Numbered from the stretch's first letter, positions 35,623 through 44,409 are shown. The stretch: 64,000 bases of DNA from Scytonematopsis contorta HA4267-MV1 (GCA_019359035.1 JAHHIC010000036.1:124001-188000); one strand, 5' to 3'. Program-made: numbers and translations. Notes: a model not told the origin generated them from the sequence alone.

Positions 35623-35989
35623 TAATTCAATGAGAATTTCTAAATCTACCTGAAGTAATTATAAACTATTTATGAATATTCTGTGTAGTTGCGCCTTTGC
35701 ATCTAGGTGTTTAGCTAGTGGGAAAACCTACCTTATTATGGGTAATAACCATAAACATTTCTTCATGTTGCCATGTAAACTGCGCCAAAGTCTTCATAAA
35801 ATTACTTCTATTTATAAAAATTTTTGCAATAATTCCAGTTCAACAGCCGCTATTAGCTTGCTTTCAGGCTGATTTTAACTTTAATCAGCGAATCAACGGA
35901 TTTCTAAACACCATTACTCTTGGCTAATATTGAAATTACATGAAAGCAGAGATTAAAAACAACCATATTAAAAACATAGGATACAAACC
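35623..35989. other. Divergent spacer between uvrC and a 59-codon gene
   Basis: AT-rich. Reading frames at 35672 and 35718 overlap each other and have no family resemblance. Presumably holds two promoters. Confidence 0.45.
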
Positions 35990-36169
35990 ATGGACGTACA
36001 AGAATTTGAATCCCAATACCGTGATGCAATGAGCGAAACCTTAGACGAATTACAAAGCGCGATGTTGATGCTAGCGCAAGTCCAACGTAAAATATCTGAA
36101 ATAGGGAACTCTGTACAAAGCCTGAGTCAAAGCGTAGAAGACTTTATTCAAGTGCAAAAACCGGAATAA
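35990..36169 (+). CDS. Small helical hypothetical protein (59 residues)
   Basis: ATG at 35990, TAA at 36167. The product (MDVQEFESQYRDAMSETLDE...) is acidic and wholly helical; heptad-like spacing in LQSAMLMLAQVQRKISEIGNSVQSLSQSVEDFIQ suggests a coiled-coil or helical bundle. Synonymous-looking, balanced codon use and a clean start make it likely real, although short. It is followed by the convergent receiver-domain gene 37 bases later. Function unknown. Confidence 0.6.
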   Translation: MDVQEFESQYRDAMSETLDELQSAMLMLAQVQRKISEIGNSVQSLSQSVEDFIQVQKPE

Positions 36170-36206
36170 ATCCTATCCACCAAAAACCAAAATCATTTCC
36201 AAGAAC

Positions 36207-36635
36207 TCATTTGCGACAATAACTTAATTCTTCCTCAATTCCTAAAACCATTTCGCTAAGATTTACCGGTTTGGTAAAGTAACGACGAGCGCCTAAATCA
36301 AAAGCGCGTTCTTTATCTGCTCTAAAAGCAAACGCAGAAACTACAATCACGGGTATATCTATATAATCACCTCGTTGCTTCTTCTCCAATAATGTATATC
36401 CGTCAACATCTGGCAACTTTAAATCTAACAAAATTAACTCTGGTTGAAATTGCTCTATGATTATGAAGAAATCTGAACCTTCCGCGAGAGCTTTAACATT
36501 ATACCCATAGCAATGTAAATAGTCGCTCATAAACATTCTGTTAACATCATGGTCTTCAATTAACAAAATTCGTTTACCTTCAGTGGATTTACATTGCTCC
36601 TTGTAATTCACTAATTGTGCCGTCATCATTTGCAA
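36207..36635 (-). CDS. Single-domain response regulator
   Basis: 142 residues, receiver domain only: ILLIEDHD gives the acidic pair (Glu27, Asp28), LILLDLKLPD the phosphoacceptor Asp71, VIVVSAFA the switch Ser, and YFTKPVNL the conserved Lys122. A 20-residue N-terminal extension precedes the domain (Met3/Met4 are alternative starts). No output domain and no adjacent kinase, so it is a CheY-like relay or a partner of a hybrid kinase elsewhere. Confidence 0.9.
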   Translation of the reverse strand: MQMMTAQLVNYKEQCKSTEGKRILLIEDHDVNRMFMSDYLHCYGYNVKALAEGSDFFIIIEQFQPELILLDLKLPDVDGYTLLEKKQRGDYIDIPVIVVSAFAFRADKERAFDLGARRYFTKPVNLSEMVLGIEEELSYCRK

Positions 36636-37196
36636 TAATTTCTAGGTCTAGCAACAAACATCCTTCAAAAATATAAGAATGTTGCTTAATTTCATGACAA
36701 ATTTTACAATTTGTGCTTATGTCATGTAGTTCATAATATTAGTAAACTAAATTTAACAATATGATTCTCTTTGGCTAATAATATTAACCTAAAAAGGAAA
36801 TTAAAGCAAAAATTAAGCTTTTACGAGTAATAAATTCTTTTACCTGTGATTTTACCGGACTATCGGGGAAAATAAAGTCAACTAGTAGGCAATCTTTCCA
36901 GATTACTCTATAAATAAGCAGACCGCCAAGCCTAATCTTAGGTAATGTTAGGTAATCTAGGAACAATTATGATGTGTTTAATAGCTATTATCCACCTTTC
37001 TTGCAAAAAAAAGCAAGTGTTTTCTTGGGGAGTGGAAAATAGGGAGTAGGGAGTGGGAAATACAAAGTGGGGAACTGGGTTAGGAAGCATCCCAAAGATG
37101 AACATTTGAAATGCTTTTAGGTAATATAAAGTAGCTATCTTAAAGATAGAGATTAACACGCTAATATTAAGCCAAGGTCACTAGTCTTAATAAAAT
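36636..37196. other. Gene-free spacer with short tandem repeats
   Basis: 561 AT-rich bases. Contains GGTAATGTTAGGTAATCTAGG direct repeats near 36940 (part) and a GGGGAGT tract at 37027-37080. Two minus-strand frames here are rejected as spurious. Confidence 0.5.
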
Positions 37197-37676
37197 TTAT
37201 CTTCGTATTCTAGATACTTTAAAGAGGGGGCTAAACCCTTTGTTCATTTGTTGATTAATTTTGATAAACAATCCCGCAAAAGCAATTAAACTCAATAATG
37301 ATGACGATTCTGGAACCTTCTTTCTCTGGGGAATCGCTGATGGTATCCCGTTGTTTGTATAGACTGCATAAGTTGGTACAGGAGTATTTGTTTCATCCAG
37401 ATTTGCTGACGGGAAGTTATACATGTAAACTTCTTTATCGTCAACTAGCACCTGTTTGACTTGACTGGCTTCGTTCAATTCGTCGATTGTGTTTTTAGCC
37501 GATTGTAATAGTTCATCTCCAAGTTGGTAAGTAGTAGTTGATTCAGTTAACAATTCAGAATTATTCTTGTCTTGCTCTGAATCTACAATAAGTGAAGTAG
37601 CATGTGCTGCGACAGAAGTGGTTAAATTCGTTAATATAACAGCTAACACTAAAAAGCTAATTTCTTTGATAATCAT
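37197..37676 (-). CDS. Secreted protein with PEP-CTERM-like C-terminus
   Basis: 159 residues. The N-terminus is a signal peptide (MIIKEISFLVLAVILTNLTTSVAAHA). The C-terminal region has VPESSSLLSLIAFAGLF followed by a basic tail ending SRIRR, which follows the PEP-CTERM plan: V-P-E-x-S, hydrophobic helix, basic end. The Pro after Glu is Ser here, and the basic tail is longer than usual, so sorting by exosortase is plausible but uncertain. The middle is polar with no known domain. PEP-CTERM proteins are exported for exopolysaccharide/sheath association. Confidence 0.6.
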   Translation of the reverse strand: MIIKEISFLVLAVILTNLTTSVAAHATSLIVDSEQDKNNSELLTESTTTYQLGDELLQSAKNTIDELNEASQVKQVLVDDKEVYMYNFPSANLDETNTPVPTYAVYTNNGIPSAIPQRKKVPESSSLLSLIAFAGLFIKINQQMNKGFSPLFKVSRIRR

Positions 37677-37935
37677 TTTTATTATTTAATCTTTGCGATT
37701 ATTTTTATTTCAAATTTCAGTCTCAATGCAATAGATTACTCGCAACCAATAAATGCAAAGCAAAGTATTGCATATTCCATATTCCTAACTAGACAAAAAC
37801 AACGAAAGGTTAAGAATTAAGAATTAAGAATGATGAATCATATCTATGCTCACTACTCTAACTTCACAAAAGTAGAATCTATGACTCTTTTTTGTAAATT
37901 TAATATGAATTAAACGTAAATATTGTGTGAATTTT

Positions 37936-39198
37936 CTACAAAAAACGGGAAATTCTGTCAACAGCTGTTTCCAAAATAGCATCTTCATGAACTAGAGCAA
38001 AGCGCACATAGCCTTCCCCCGATTTTCCAAAACCTGCACCTGGAGAAGCTGCAACACCAGTGTTTTCCACTAGCTTGGTACAAAATTCTACAGAGTCTCG
38101 TCTCCAAGGATGCGGCAATTGTGCCCAAACATACATAGTCGCTTTAGGAGTAGGGACTTGCCAGCCGATGCGTTCTAAGGCATTAATAAATGTATCTCGA
38201 CGTTGACGGAAAGTAGCAACAGCAGCTTTGACACCATCTTGGGAACCTGTTAGCGCTGCTATTCCACCGTTTAAAATCCCTTGATACTGATTAAAATCAA
38301 CTGCAGCTTTGACCTGACGTAAGGCATTAATTAGTTGAGAGTTACCAATCGCAAAGCCAATTCGGAACCCCCCCATGTTATGGGACTTGGAGAAGGTAAA
38401 GAATTCTATTGAGGTACTTTTTTCTAAATCAGCCTGAAATATTGAGGGAGCGGTTGACTGTTGACTGGTGACGGTTGACGGTTGACTGTTGACGGTTGAC
38501 GGTTGACTGTTTTTTTCCTCTTCCCCTCTTCCCCACTCCCCACTCCCCACTCCCCACTCCCCAAACACCAGGTCTACATAGGGAAAGTCGTGAACTAGGA
38601 CGAGGTTATGTTGTTGGCAAAATGTTACGGCTTCTTTAAAAAAGGATAAGGGTGCTATAGCGGTTGTAGGATTGTGGGGATAGCTCAACACCATCATCCG
38701 TGACTGTGCTAATACGTTTTCAGGAATGTCGCTAAATATTGGTAAAAAATTGTTTTCTGCCGATAATGGCATCGGATAAATTTGACCAGAAGCTAAATAA
38801 ACTCCACCTGCATGTGAAGGGTAACCTGGGTCTAGTAATAATGCAAAATCACCAGGATTGAGGATAGCAAGGGGTAGATGTGCTGTACCTTCTTGGGAAC
38901 CAATTAGGGGTAATACTTCTGTTTCCGGGTTTACGGCTATGCCAAATTTCTGCTCGTACCATTCGGCTACAGCGACTCTAAAATTTTGGGTTCCGTTAAA
39001 TAGCAAATAGCCGTGAGTACTCTCATCGTCGAGAGATTCGGCGATTTTTTTTCTGATGTGGGGTGAGGTAGGTAAATCAGAAGAACCCAAAGACAAATCA
39101 ATTATTTGCCGTCCGACTGCTCGAGCTAGTGCTTTAGCTTTATCCATTTCGGCAAAAACATTGAATTGCAAGGGTTCTAGTCGTTTAGCTAAGTGCAT
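37936..39198 (-). CDS. PLP-dependent aminotransferase class I/II
   Basis: 420 residues of fold-type I aminotransferase: DLSLGSSDLPTSPHI, NPTTAIAPLSFF (substrate/PLP Asn), LVHDFPYVDLVF (PLP Asp/Tyr), FFTFSKSHNMGGFRIGF with Schiff-base Lys271, and RFALVHEDAI with the carboxylate-binding Arg nearby. The likely role is aspartate- or diaminopimelate-type transamination; the exact substrate cannot be read from sequence. Residues about 213-251 ([13 protein letters not shown]... then NSQPSTVNSQPSTV) are a translated composite of two tandem-repeat families, inserted between the PLP-binding Tyr and Lys motifs. Without it the protein would be the usual ~385 residues. Next to trxA on the same strand. Confidence 0.85.
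   Translation of the reverse strand: MHLAKRLEPLQFNVFAEMDKAKALARAVGRQIIDLSLGSSDLPTSPHIRKKIAESLDDESTHGYLLFNGTQNFRVAVAEWYEQKFGIAVNPETEVLPLIGSQEGTAHLPLAILNPGDFALLLDPGYPSHAGGVYLASGQIYPMPLSAENNFLPIFSDIPENVLAQSRMMVLSYPHNPTTAIAPLSFFKEAVTFCQQHNLVLVHDFPYVDLVFGEWGVGSGEWGRGEEEKNSQPSTVNSQPSTVTSQQSTAPSIFQADLEKSTSIEFFTFSKSHNMGGFRIGFAIGNSQLINALRQVKAAVDFNQYQGILNGGIAALTGSQDGVKAAVATFRQRRDTFINALERIGWQVPTPKATMYVWAQLPHPWRRDSVEFCTKLVENTGVAASPGAGFGKSGEGYVRFALVHEDAILETAVDRISRFL
38452..38562. repeat. Composite tandem repeats inside the aminotransferase gene
   Basis: TTGACGG/TTGACTG units (38452-38512) followed by CCCCACT units (38524-38562), in frame with the gene. The TTGACGG unit is the same as at 3309-3358. Confidence 0.92.
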
Positions 39199-39248
39199 TT
39201 GATTAGTGCATTTTATTTAAGTCAAAACTCAAAATTAATTTATCAAAA

Positions 39249-39584
39249 CTAATTCAAATGAGTTTCTAAGAAATTGAGCAATTTATCTTTAGTGATTGCT
39301 CCTTCGGAAGAAGCCACAAGTTGACCACCTTGAATTAATCGCAAAGCTGGAACCCCTTCGACTTTATATTCCTTGACCGCAAGTGGGTTTGGGTCTACTT
39401 CCATTTTCACAATTTTGAGACGTTCGTTATAAGTGGAAGCTGCCGAGTTTACAGCTGGGGACATCAACTTACATGGTCCACACCAGGAAGCCCAAAAGTA
39501 AACTAATACTGGTTGCTCGGCTTGTAGAACTTCTTGTTCAAACTGGGCATCAGATATGGTGGTTACACCCGTACTCATTTGCAT
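39249..39584 (-). CDS. trxA: Thioredoxin
   Basis: 111 residues. The redox motif WASWCGPCKLMSP is canonical, followed by KMEVDPNPLAVKEYKVEGVPALRLIQGG with the cis-Pro (VP) and a C-terminal helix. A general disulfide reductase linking photosynthetic electrons (via ferredoxin or NADPH reductases) to target enzymes. EVDPN rather than DVDEN hints at one of the less common cyanobacterial isoforms. Precedes the aminotransferase by 50 bases, probably as one transcript. Confidence 0.93.
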   Translation of the reverse strand: MQMSTGVTTISDAQFEQEVLQAEQPVLVYFWASWCGPCKLMSPAVNSAASTYNERLKIVKMEVDPNPLAVKEYKVEGVPALRLIQGGQLVASSEGAITKDKLLNFLETHLN

Positions 39585-39710
39585 CTCCGTGAAGTGGCTT
39601 TGATTTCCGTTGTCATATGAATAACTTTACCTTAATTCTGTTTGTGCGTTCACTATAAAAGTGGGGTGAACTCCGAACTTCACAAAGAATTTTACCCACA
39701 ACCCCCAAAG

Positions 39711-39778
39711 AACCCCACCCGCAACCCCAAAGAACCCCACCCCCAACCCCCTCCCCGCAACGGGGAGGGGGCTACGAT
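39711..39778. repeat. GC-rich hairpin repeat with extra direct units
   Basis: AAAGAACCCCACCC occurs in tandem before the CCCCTCCCCGC/CGGGGAGGGG stem. It ends next to the RAYT remnant start. Confidence 0.85.
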
Positions 39779-39780
39779 TT

Positions 39781-40101
39781 ATGATAAATTCTCCTCCTGT
39801 CATTGCTCTCCAACCAGAATTTTGCTACCACGTAACCACACGTTGTAACAATCGAGAGTTTAAATTAATTCATCGAGAGTGCCGGGAAGTGTTTATTTAT
39901 GCTCTCACAAAAGCAATAAAAAAATTCGATTTTAAGCCTTATGCGATATGTTTAATGTCGAACCACGTTCACTATTTAATCGAACCCAAGACACCAGAAA
40001 GCTTGCCAAAAATAATGCATTTGGAGAAAATATACTGGTTAGCCATAATTCACGGTTGTTATTTCTTAGTTGTTATTTCGACATCAAATCCTGATGATTA
40101 G
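39781..40101 (+). pseudogene. Truncated RAYT / IS200-like (Y1) transposase
   Basis: 106 codons. FCYHVTTRCNNREF and CLMSNHVHYLIEP are the REP-associated tyrosine transposase signatures; the second is the HxH metal-binding motif of Y1 HUH enzymes. Soon after LPKIMH the match is lost, so the catalytic Tyr region and the C-terminal half are missing, and the last ~30 residues look frame-shifted. It is therefore inactive. A 178-base element made of paired palindromes begins 31 bases after the stop, the layout expected for a transposase next to its REP-like substrate. Confidence 0.8.
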
Positions 40102-40131
40102 AATAGAATAGCCAGGTAAGGTAGCCAGGTC

Positions 40132-40309
40132 GCCAGGGAATAAATTCCCTGTCTGAAAGCTGAAGTCCTCTAAAGAGGACTGAATGAGGCATCTAAATAG
40201 GACATCTAAAACAAATATTTTATAAAATTAAGATGTTATAAAACATCTTTTTTTTTATTAGTCCTCTTTAGAGGACTTTCGCTATTAGACAGAGAATTTA
40301 TTCTCTGGC
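40132..40309. mobile_element. 178-bp MITE/REP-like element with 50-bp inverted arms
   Basis: Left arm 40132-40181 and right arm 40260-40309 are imperfect reverse complements. Each arm contains two hairpins of its own: CCAGGGAATAAATTCCCTG (CCAGAGAATAAATTCTCTG on the other side) and AGTCCTCTAAAGAGGACT. Compensatory changes (GGG/CCC versus GAG/CTC) keep the stems. The 78-base centre is AT-rich with a T9 run. No coding capacity. Confidence 0.82.
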
Positions 40310-40328
40310 TCAACTAAATAGTCCCCTA

Positions 40329-40470
40329 TCTTGTGGGGTGGGCATCCTTGCCCGCCCTGGTTAATATGAACCCTGGTTAATCCTGATTAATATGGACGGG
40401 CTTCCAGCCCATCCCACAAGAAAATAGTCAAGATAAATAATAATGGACGGGCTGGAAGCCCATCCCACAA
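40329..40470. repeat. Array of dispersed GGGTGGGCATCC / GGACGGGC inverted repeats
   Basis: Three modules: GTGGGGTGGGCATCC...GCCCGCCC, ATGGACGGGCTTCCAGCCC and ATGGACGGGCTGGAAGCCC (19-base palindromes), each bordered by ATCCCACAA. Confidence 0.85.
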
Positions 40471-40511
40471 AACAAATACATTTTTTAAATTGGAAATTTC
40501 TAACCAACCAC

Positions 40512-40548
40512 AAAAAAATAACCCCCTCTCCGCGTGCGGGGAGGGGTT
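40512..40548 (-). terminator. Terminator-like GC-rich repeat after vipp1
   Basis: Minus-strand stem AACCCCTCCCCGC/GGAGAGGGGGTT with an ACGC loop region, followed by ATTTTTTT, about 25-60 bases after the vipp1 stop. It is a member of the GC-rich repeat family. Confidence 0.65.
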
Positions 40549-40570
40549 GGGGGTGGGGTTCCAGGTTTTT

Positions 40571-41371
40571 TTACAAATTATCCAACTGTTTCTTCAACGC
40601 TTCTAAATCCGAGTCAACCGGACTGGGTGCAGCACTAGGTTGGGGATTGGAACTCGATTGAGATGTTTGGGTTTGATTTGCTTGAGGAGCACCAGCAGGT
40701 AAGATGGGTTGGTTGCCTTCAATTTCAGCTTTCAACAACGCCAACTCATCATCAACATCACCACTTGCTTCCAGAGCTGCAAATTGCTGGTCTAAACCAT
40801 TACTTGCTAACTCAGCACCCGATTGAGCACGAGCTTCAATCATCATCACTTTTTCTTCCATGCGTTCAAAAGCTGACATTGCGCTGTTGGTATTCATTCC
40901 AGCGACAGTGTTTTGCAGTTGTTCTTGTGCTTTGGCTGCAGTGATACGTGCTTTGAGCATTTCCTTTTTAGTCTTGGCTTCGGAAATTTTACTTTCCAAC
41001 TGGACTAAATTCTTTTTCAGTGCATCTACTTGAACAACTTGCTGTTGAAGGCTTGCTTCTAAAGTTGTGGCCGTTTCGCTATAAGTTTTTTTACGTTCTA
41101 GCGCTTGCCTTGCTAGGTTTTCATCACCTTTTTGCAATGCTAAGCGAGCGTTTCTGTCCCATTTGGCGACTTCACTAGATGAATCATTATATTGTTTTTC
41201 TGTACGTTTTTGGGCTGCTATCGCTTGAGCAACACCCTGACGTAGCTTAACCAAGTCTTCCTGCATTTCCAGGATGGCTTGTTCTAACATTTTTTCCGGG
41301 TCTTCGGCTTTGCTGACCATATCATTTAGGTTAGCTTTTACGACCCGACCGAGACGATCAAATAATCCCAT
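40571..41371 (-). CDS. vipp1: Vipp1/IM30 membrane-remodelling protein
   Basis: 266 residues. MGLFDRLGRVVKANLNDMVSKAEDPEKML is the amphipathic helix-0/1 region of the PspA/ESCRT-III family, followed by a long coiled-coil hairpin (LEQAILEMQEDLVKLRQ...) and AMSAFERMEEKV. After residue about 215 comes a Pro/Gln/Ser linker and a final helix DSDLEALKKQLDNL, the Vc extension that separates Vipp1 from PspA. It shapes and repairs thylakoid and plasma membranes. The pspA paralogue lies 150 bases upstream on the same strand. Confidence 0.95.
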   Translation of the reverse strand: MGLFDRLGRVVKANLNDMVSKAEDPEKMLEQAILEMQEDLVKLRQGVAQAIAAQKRTEKQYNDSSSEVAKWDRNARLALQKGDENLARQALERKKTYSETATTLEASLQQQVVQVDALKKNLVQLESKISEAKTKKEMLKARITAAKAQEQLQNTVAGMNTNSAMSAFERMEEKVMMIEARAQSGAELASNGLDQQFAALEASGDVDDELALLKAEIEGNQPILPAGAPQANQTQTSQSSSNPQPSAAPSPVDSDLEALKKQLDNL

Positions 41372-41523
41372 AACTTATATTTCCTTTTGGGGTTTACGCG
41401 CAGATGAGGGAGAGTAAGGTGTTTTACTGATTATGACTACTAATTAATGACTACCTATTTCAATTTAATCTTTTCGGTCTAAGAATTCCTCCTCCTAAAA
41501 TTAATATTCTTTAGAGATTTGAC

Positions 41524-42234
41524 TCAATCCTGACTTTTGGGTAATTGTCTGGATACTTCGGTAGTATTTTCCCCACCAGCAAGCATTTTTGCCTTTAGTG
41601 CTACAAGCTCTGTGTCGATACTACCCCCTTGCTCTAAGGAAGCAAATTTCTTTTCTAAATCATCTCCGTCAAGTTTGGTGATGGCTTCAGATTGAGCTTC
41701 CAGTTGCATTACTTTTTCTTCCATACGTTCAAAAGCGCTCAGGGAACTTGTGGTACTAACCCCACCCAGCATTTCCTGAAGACGAGTAGAGGCTTCCGCT
41801 GAACGAGCACGAGCAATATATATATCTTTTTTGGCTTTAGCCTCTGCTACTTTTGGTTCTACTGTTTGGATATCTTTTTTTAGTTTAGCGACTACTGATT
41901 TTTGCTGCTCTATCTGATTTAATAAAGCTGTTGCTGTTTCTTGGTAAGCGCGACGTTTCGTTAGGGCTTCCCTTGCTAGAATTTCATTATTTTGTTGTAA
42001 TGCTAATTGTGCCCGACGATACCATTCATCTGCCGTGAACTGTGCTTGTGCCGCTTGGCGTTCGGAGCGTTTTTGAGTGGCAATTGCTTGGGCTACGGCC
42101 TGTCGCAGTTGCACCAAATTGTCCTGCATTTCCATTACGGCCTGTTCCAGAATTTTTTCCGGATCTTCTTGAGTTTGCACCCAACTATTTACATTTGCGC
42201 GAAATGCTCGCGCAACACGCTCAAACAGTCCCAT
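41524..42234 (-). CDS. pspA: PspA-like phage-shock/ESCRT-III family protein
   Basis: 236 residues from MGLFERVARAFRANVNSWVQTQEDPEKIL. An upstream in-frame ATG at 42276 would add 14 residues in front of the amphipathic helix and is unlikely. The coiled-coil hairpin matches Vipp1 along its length (LEQAVMEMQDNLVQLRQAVAQAIATQKR, SLSAFERMEEKVMQLEAQ), but there is no Vc-type C-terminal helix, so this is the PspA-type paralogue. With vipp1 it forms a tandem pair from an old duplication. It acts at the cytoplasmic membrane under stress. Confidence 0.92.
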   Translation of the reverse strand: MGLFERVARAFRANVNSWVQTQEDPEKILEQAVMEMQDNLVQLRQAVAQAIATQKRSERQAAQAQFTADEWYRRAQLALQQNNEILAREALTKRRAYQETATALLNQIEQQKSVVAKLKKDIQTVEPKVAEAKAKKDIYIARARSAEASTRLQEMLGGVSTTSSLSAFERMEEKVMQLEAQSEAITKLDGDDLEKKFASLEQGGSIDTELVALKAKMLAGGENTTEVSRQLPKSQD

Positions 42235-42427
42235 CTCGCAAACACTCCAATCTATATAATCCGCATTTAATGTCAAATTTAAATGTTGATGTTTACCTCA
42301 TGGTATCTCAGATTTTTGCCTTCCTGTTCCATATTCAATTTCCATAAATCAATATCACCAAAGTCCTTGCGATGAATAGTCCCTATCTCTTTTAACTTTT
42401 GACTTTATTAATTTTAAGCGTAACTTT

Positions 42428-43825
42428 CTAGTTGGCTTTGGCTTTAATTCCCTGAGCTTCTAATTCCTTTAATTGTTTTTTTGCTTCCTGCTCTGTTTTG
42501 AATGAACCGAGGTAAATTACTTTACCGTCGTCAGATACATACGCATCCGAAACTGCTTTTTTTGCAGCAGCAAGAGCTTCTGGCCCTTGATTCGGAACAG
42601 ATAATCTATACCAAGCACCTGACCGCTGTATACCAGCTTCTAATTTTGGAGGGGTTGTAGTGGGAATCGGTGCTTCTGGAGTCGGTGTGGGAGCAATTGC
42701 CGGAATTGTCGTCGCAGCGTTTGGTGTCCCTGGTGCTGTTAATGGAGGTACTACTGGTACTGGTGCTGGTGCTGTTTGAGGTATTGGTTGCATTGGTAGC
42801 GCTGGAACAGTTACTGGTGGGTTTTGTGCTACTGGGTTTTGTAATGTCGGTGGTACAGTTGTGGGAATCGGTGCTGGTTTTTCTTTTGGTTTTAACCCAA
42901 CAACGTCGTTAGCACTATTTACTTCTGGGAACTGTTCGTTGGCTAAATTAGGATATTTCGCTATGGGTGTAGGTTGTACCTGTGCGGATGTATTACTACT
43001 AGTGTTACGAGCTTCCGTATTTGTCTGATTTTCTTGCGCTTTTTGTTCGCTATTACCTGAAGATGACCGACCAAAACCAAATAGCGGTATATTCTTGGGA
43101 CTGACTAACGCAAAACCCAAGGCTGAACAAGCCACTAACACCAAGAGCATTGAACCAATACCCAAAGGCGATAACAAACTATTATTATTAGATTTACTAC
43201 GCTTCTTCGTTTGTGGCTCTTCTTCAGCCAAACTTCTTAACAACGCTTCTGATGATTCCAAATAGTCCGAAGGCTCTGTTGCTATGTTTTCCGTCTCCGC
43301 TTTAGCTTCCCTGTTTTTAGCCGTTTGAAATGCTTTGACTAAACTACTGGAATCATTAGTACTAGAACCGTTAGTACTGGAAGCTTCGGCATCAGCTACA
43401 TTAACATCAGGTACATTGACACTAGGCACATGGGGAGAAATTTCTGTCTCACTTTCAGAAATTGTACTACTTTCCGAATTTAAAACCTTTTGTAATTCCT
43501 CTGCTTTTATTACCCCTGCTGAGAACAAATCTTCTGCCTCTTGTGGCTGTAAAGATGGTATTTCTTGCGTCGTTTTTATTTCTGTCGTCGGAACTGTCGT
43601 TGTCCATGGCGTTACAACTTTTGCGATCGCTGCAAAATTTTGTGTGCTATTTGGCATGGAATTACCAACACGACCCGGAACAACAGCTTTACTAACGGGT
43701 CTTGTACGTCGATATCTAATTAATTCTTGGTCTAGTTGTACCTCTAAACTAGAAAGGGCAGCCGCAAGTACTGGCTTCAACTGCTCAGATTGAGTAGCGT
43801 TATCAAACATTTGTTTTTGACTCAT
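42428..43825 (-). CDS. Pro-rich membrane protein with SPOR-like C-terminus
   Basis: 465 residues. A cytoplasmic N-terminus starts MSQKQMFDNATQSEQLKPVLAAALSSLEVQLDQELIRYRR, then a Ser/Thr/Glu-rich region, one membrane helix near 218-238 (LGIGSMLLVLVACSALGFALV), and a 150-residue Pro/Thr/Ala-rich stalk. The last 65 residues (AWYRLSVPNQGPEALAAAKKAVSDAYVSDDGKVIYLGSFKTEQEAKKQLKELEAQGIKAKAN) show the beta-alpha-beta pattern and LGSF...EAKKQLKELEAQG signature of SPOR-type peptidoglycan-binding modules. It may sense or bind septal cell wall. Upstream of pspA on the same strand, but 190 bases apart. A HIP1 site lies near 43620. Confidence 0.68.
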   Translation of the reverse strand: MSQKQMFDNATQSEQLKPVLAAALSSLEVQLDQELIRYRRTRPVSKAVVPGRVGNSMPNSTQNFAAIAKVVTPWTTTVPTTEIKTTQEIPSLQPQEAEDLFSAGVIKAEELQKVLNSESSTISESETEISPHVPSVNVPDVNVADAEASSTNGSSTNDSSSLVKAFQTAKNREAKAETENIATEPSDYLESSEALLRSLAEEEPQTKKRSKSNNNSLLSPLGIGSMLLVLVACSALGFALVSPKNIPLFGFGRSSSGNSEQKAQENQTNTEARNTSSNTSAQVQPTPIAKYPNLANEQFPEVNSANDVVGLKPKEKPAPIPTTVPPTLQNPVAQNPPVTVPALPMQPIPQTAPAPVPVVPPLTAPGTPNAATTIPAIAPTPTPEAPIPTTTPPKLEAGIQRSGAWYRLSVPNQGPEALAAAKKAVSDAYVSDDGKVIYLGSFKTEQEAKKQLKELEAQGIKAKAN

Positions 43826-44355
43826 AGCCTATTTACCTTAAACGTTACTGCTGAATTATGTTTAGATACATTTTTGCCAATGCTAACTAAAATTATAAAA
43901 ATTTTGTGTAAGGCTGGAAACTTAAATATATTAGTTGTGTATAAAAAAGAGCGTAAAATATGACAGAGCCTAGTTTTAAAGATGACACACCACCTAAGTT
44001 TGGTGATTATTATAAAATAATAACTATCAAAATACAGTTAAAAATATAACTTTATTTTTCAAGTATAATTAAGCATTTTCCGATTACCGAGAAAAAATCT
44101 TTAAATTCTCTAATTGCATAGGGACAATTACTTTAACTTTGGCAAGATAAAACCAGAAACAAGATATTAGTATCATCTCACACCTTTCAACAACTACCAA
44201 TTATTGTTACTGAAAATAAAACTTGATAATATAAAGTTCCGCACATGGTAGCAGTTTTACATTGCTTTACGGTCATAGTATTATTCCCTACCTGTATAAA
44301 AGTATCCAAAGAACCGCTATTATACAGCAATTTCACAATAGGTTGAAAAAAAGAT

Positions 44356-44383
44356 GTAGAGACGTTACATGTAACGTCTCTAC
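44356..44383. repeat. 28-bp palindromic repeat, copy 7
   Basis: Perfect palindrome with core TTACATGTAA. Confidence 0.9.
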
Positions 44384-44409
44384 AATTAAGAAACATTTGC
44401 CAAAACAAT

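Noticed and set aside
36784-37159. Two short minus-strand genes
   Set aside because: One is AT-rich without homology, the other is translated through a GGGGAGT tract.
40443-40661. Small plus-strand gene before vipp1
   Set aside because: Built from dispersed GGACGGGC and GC-rich repeats and overlaps the vipp1 3' end antisense.
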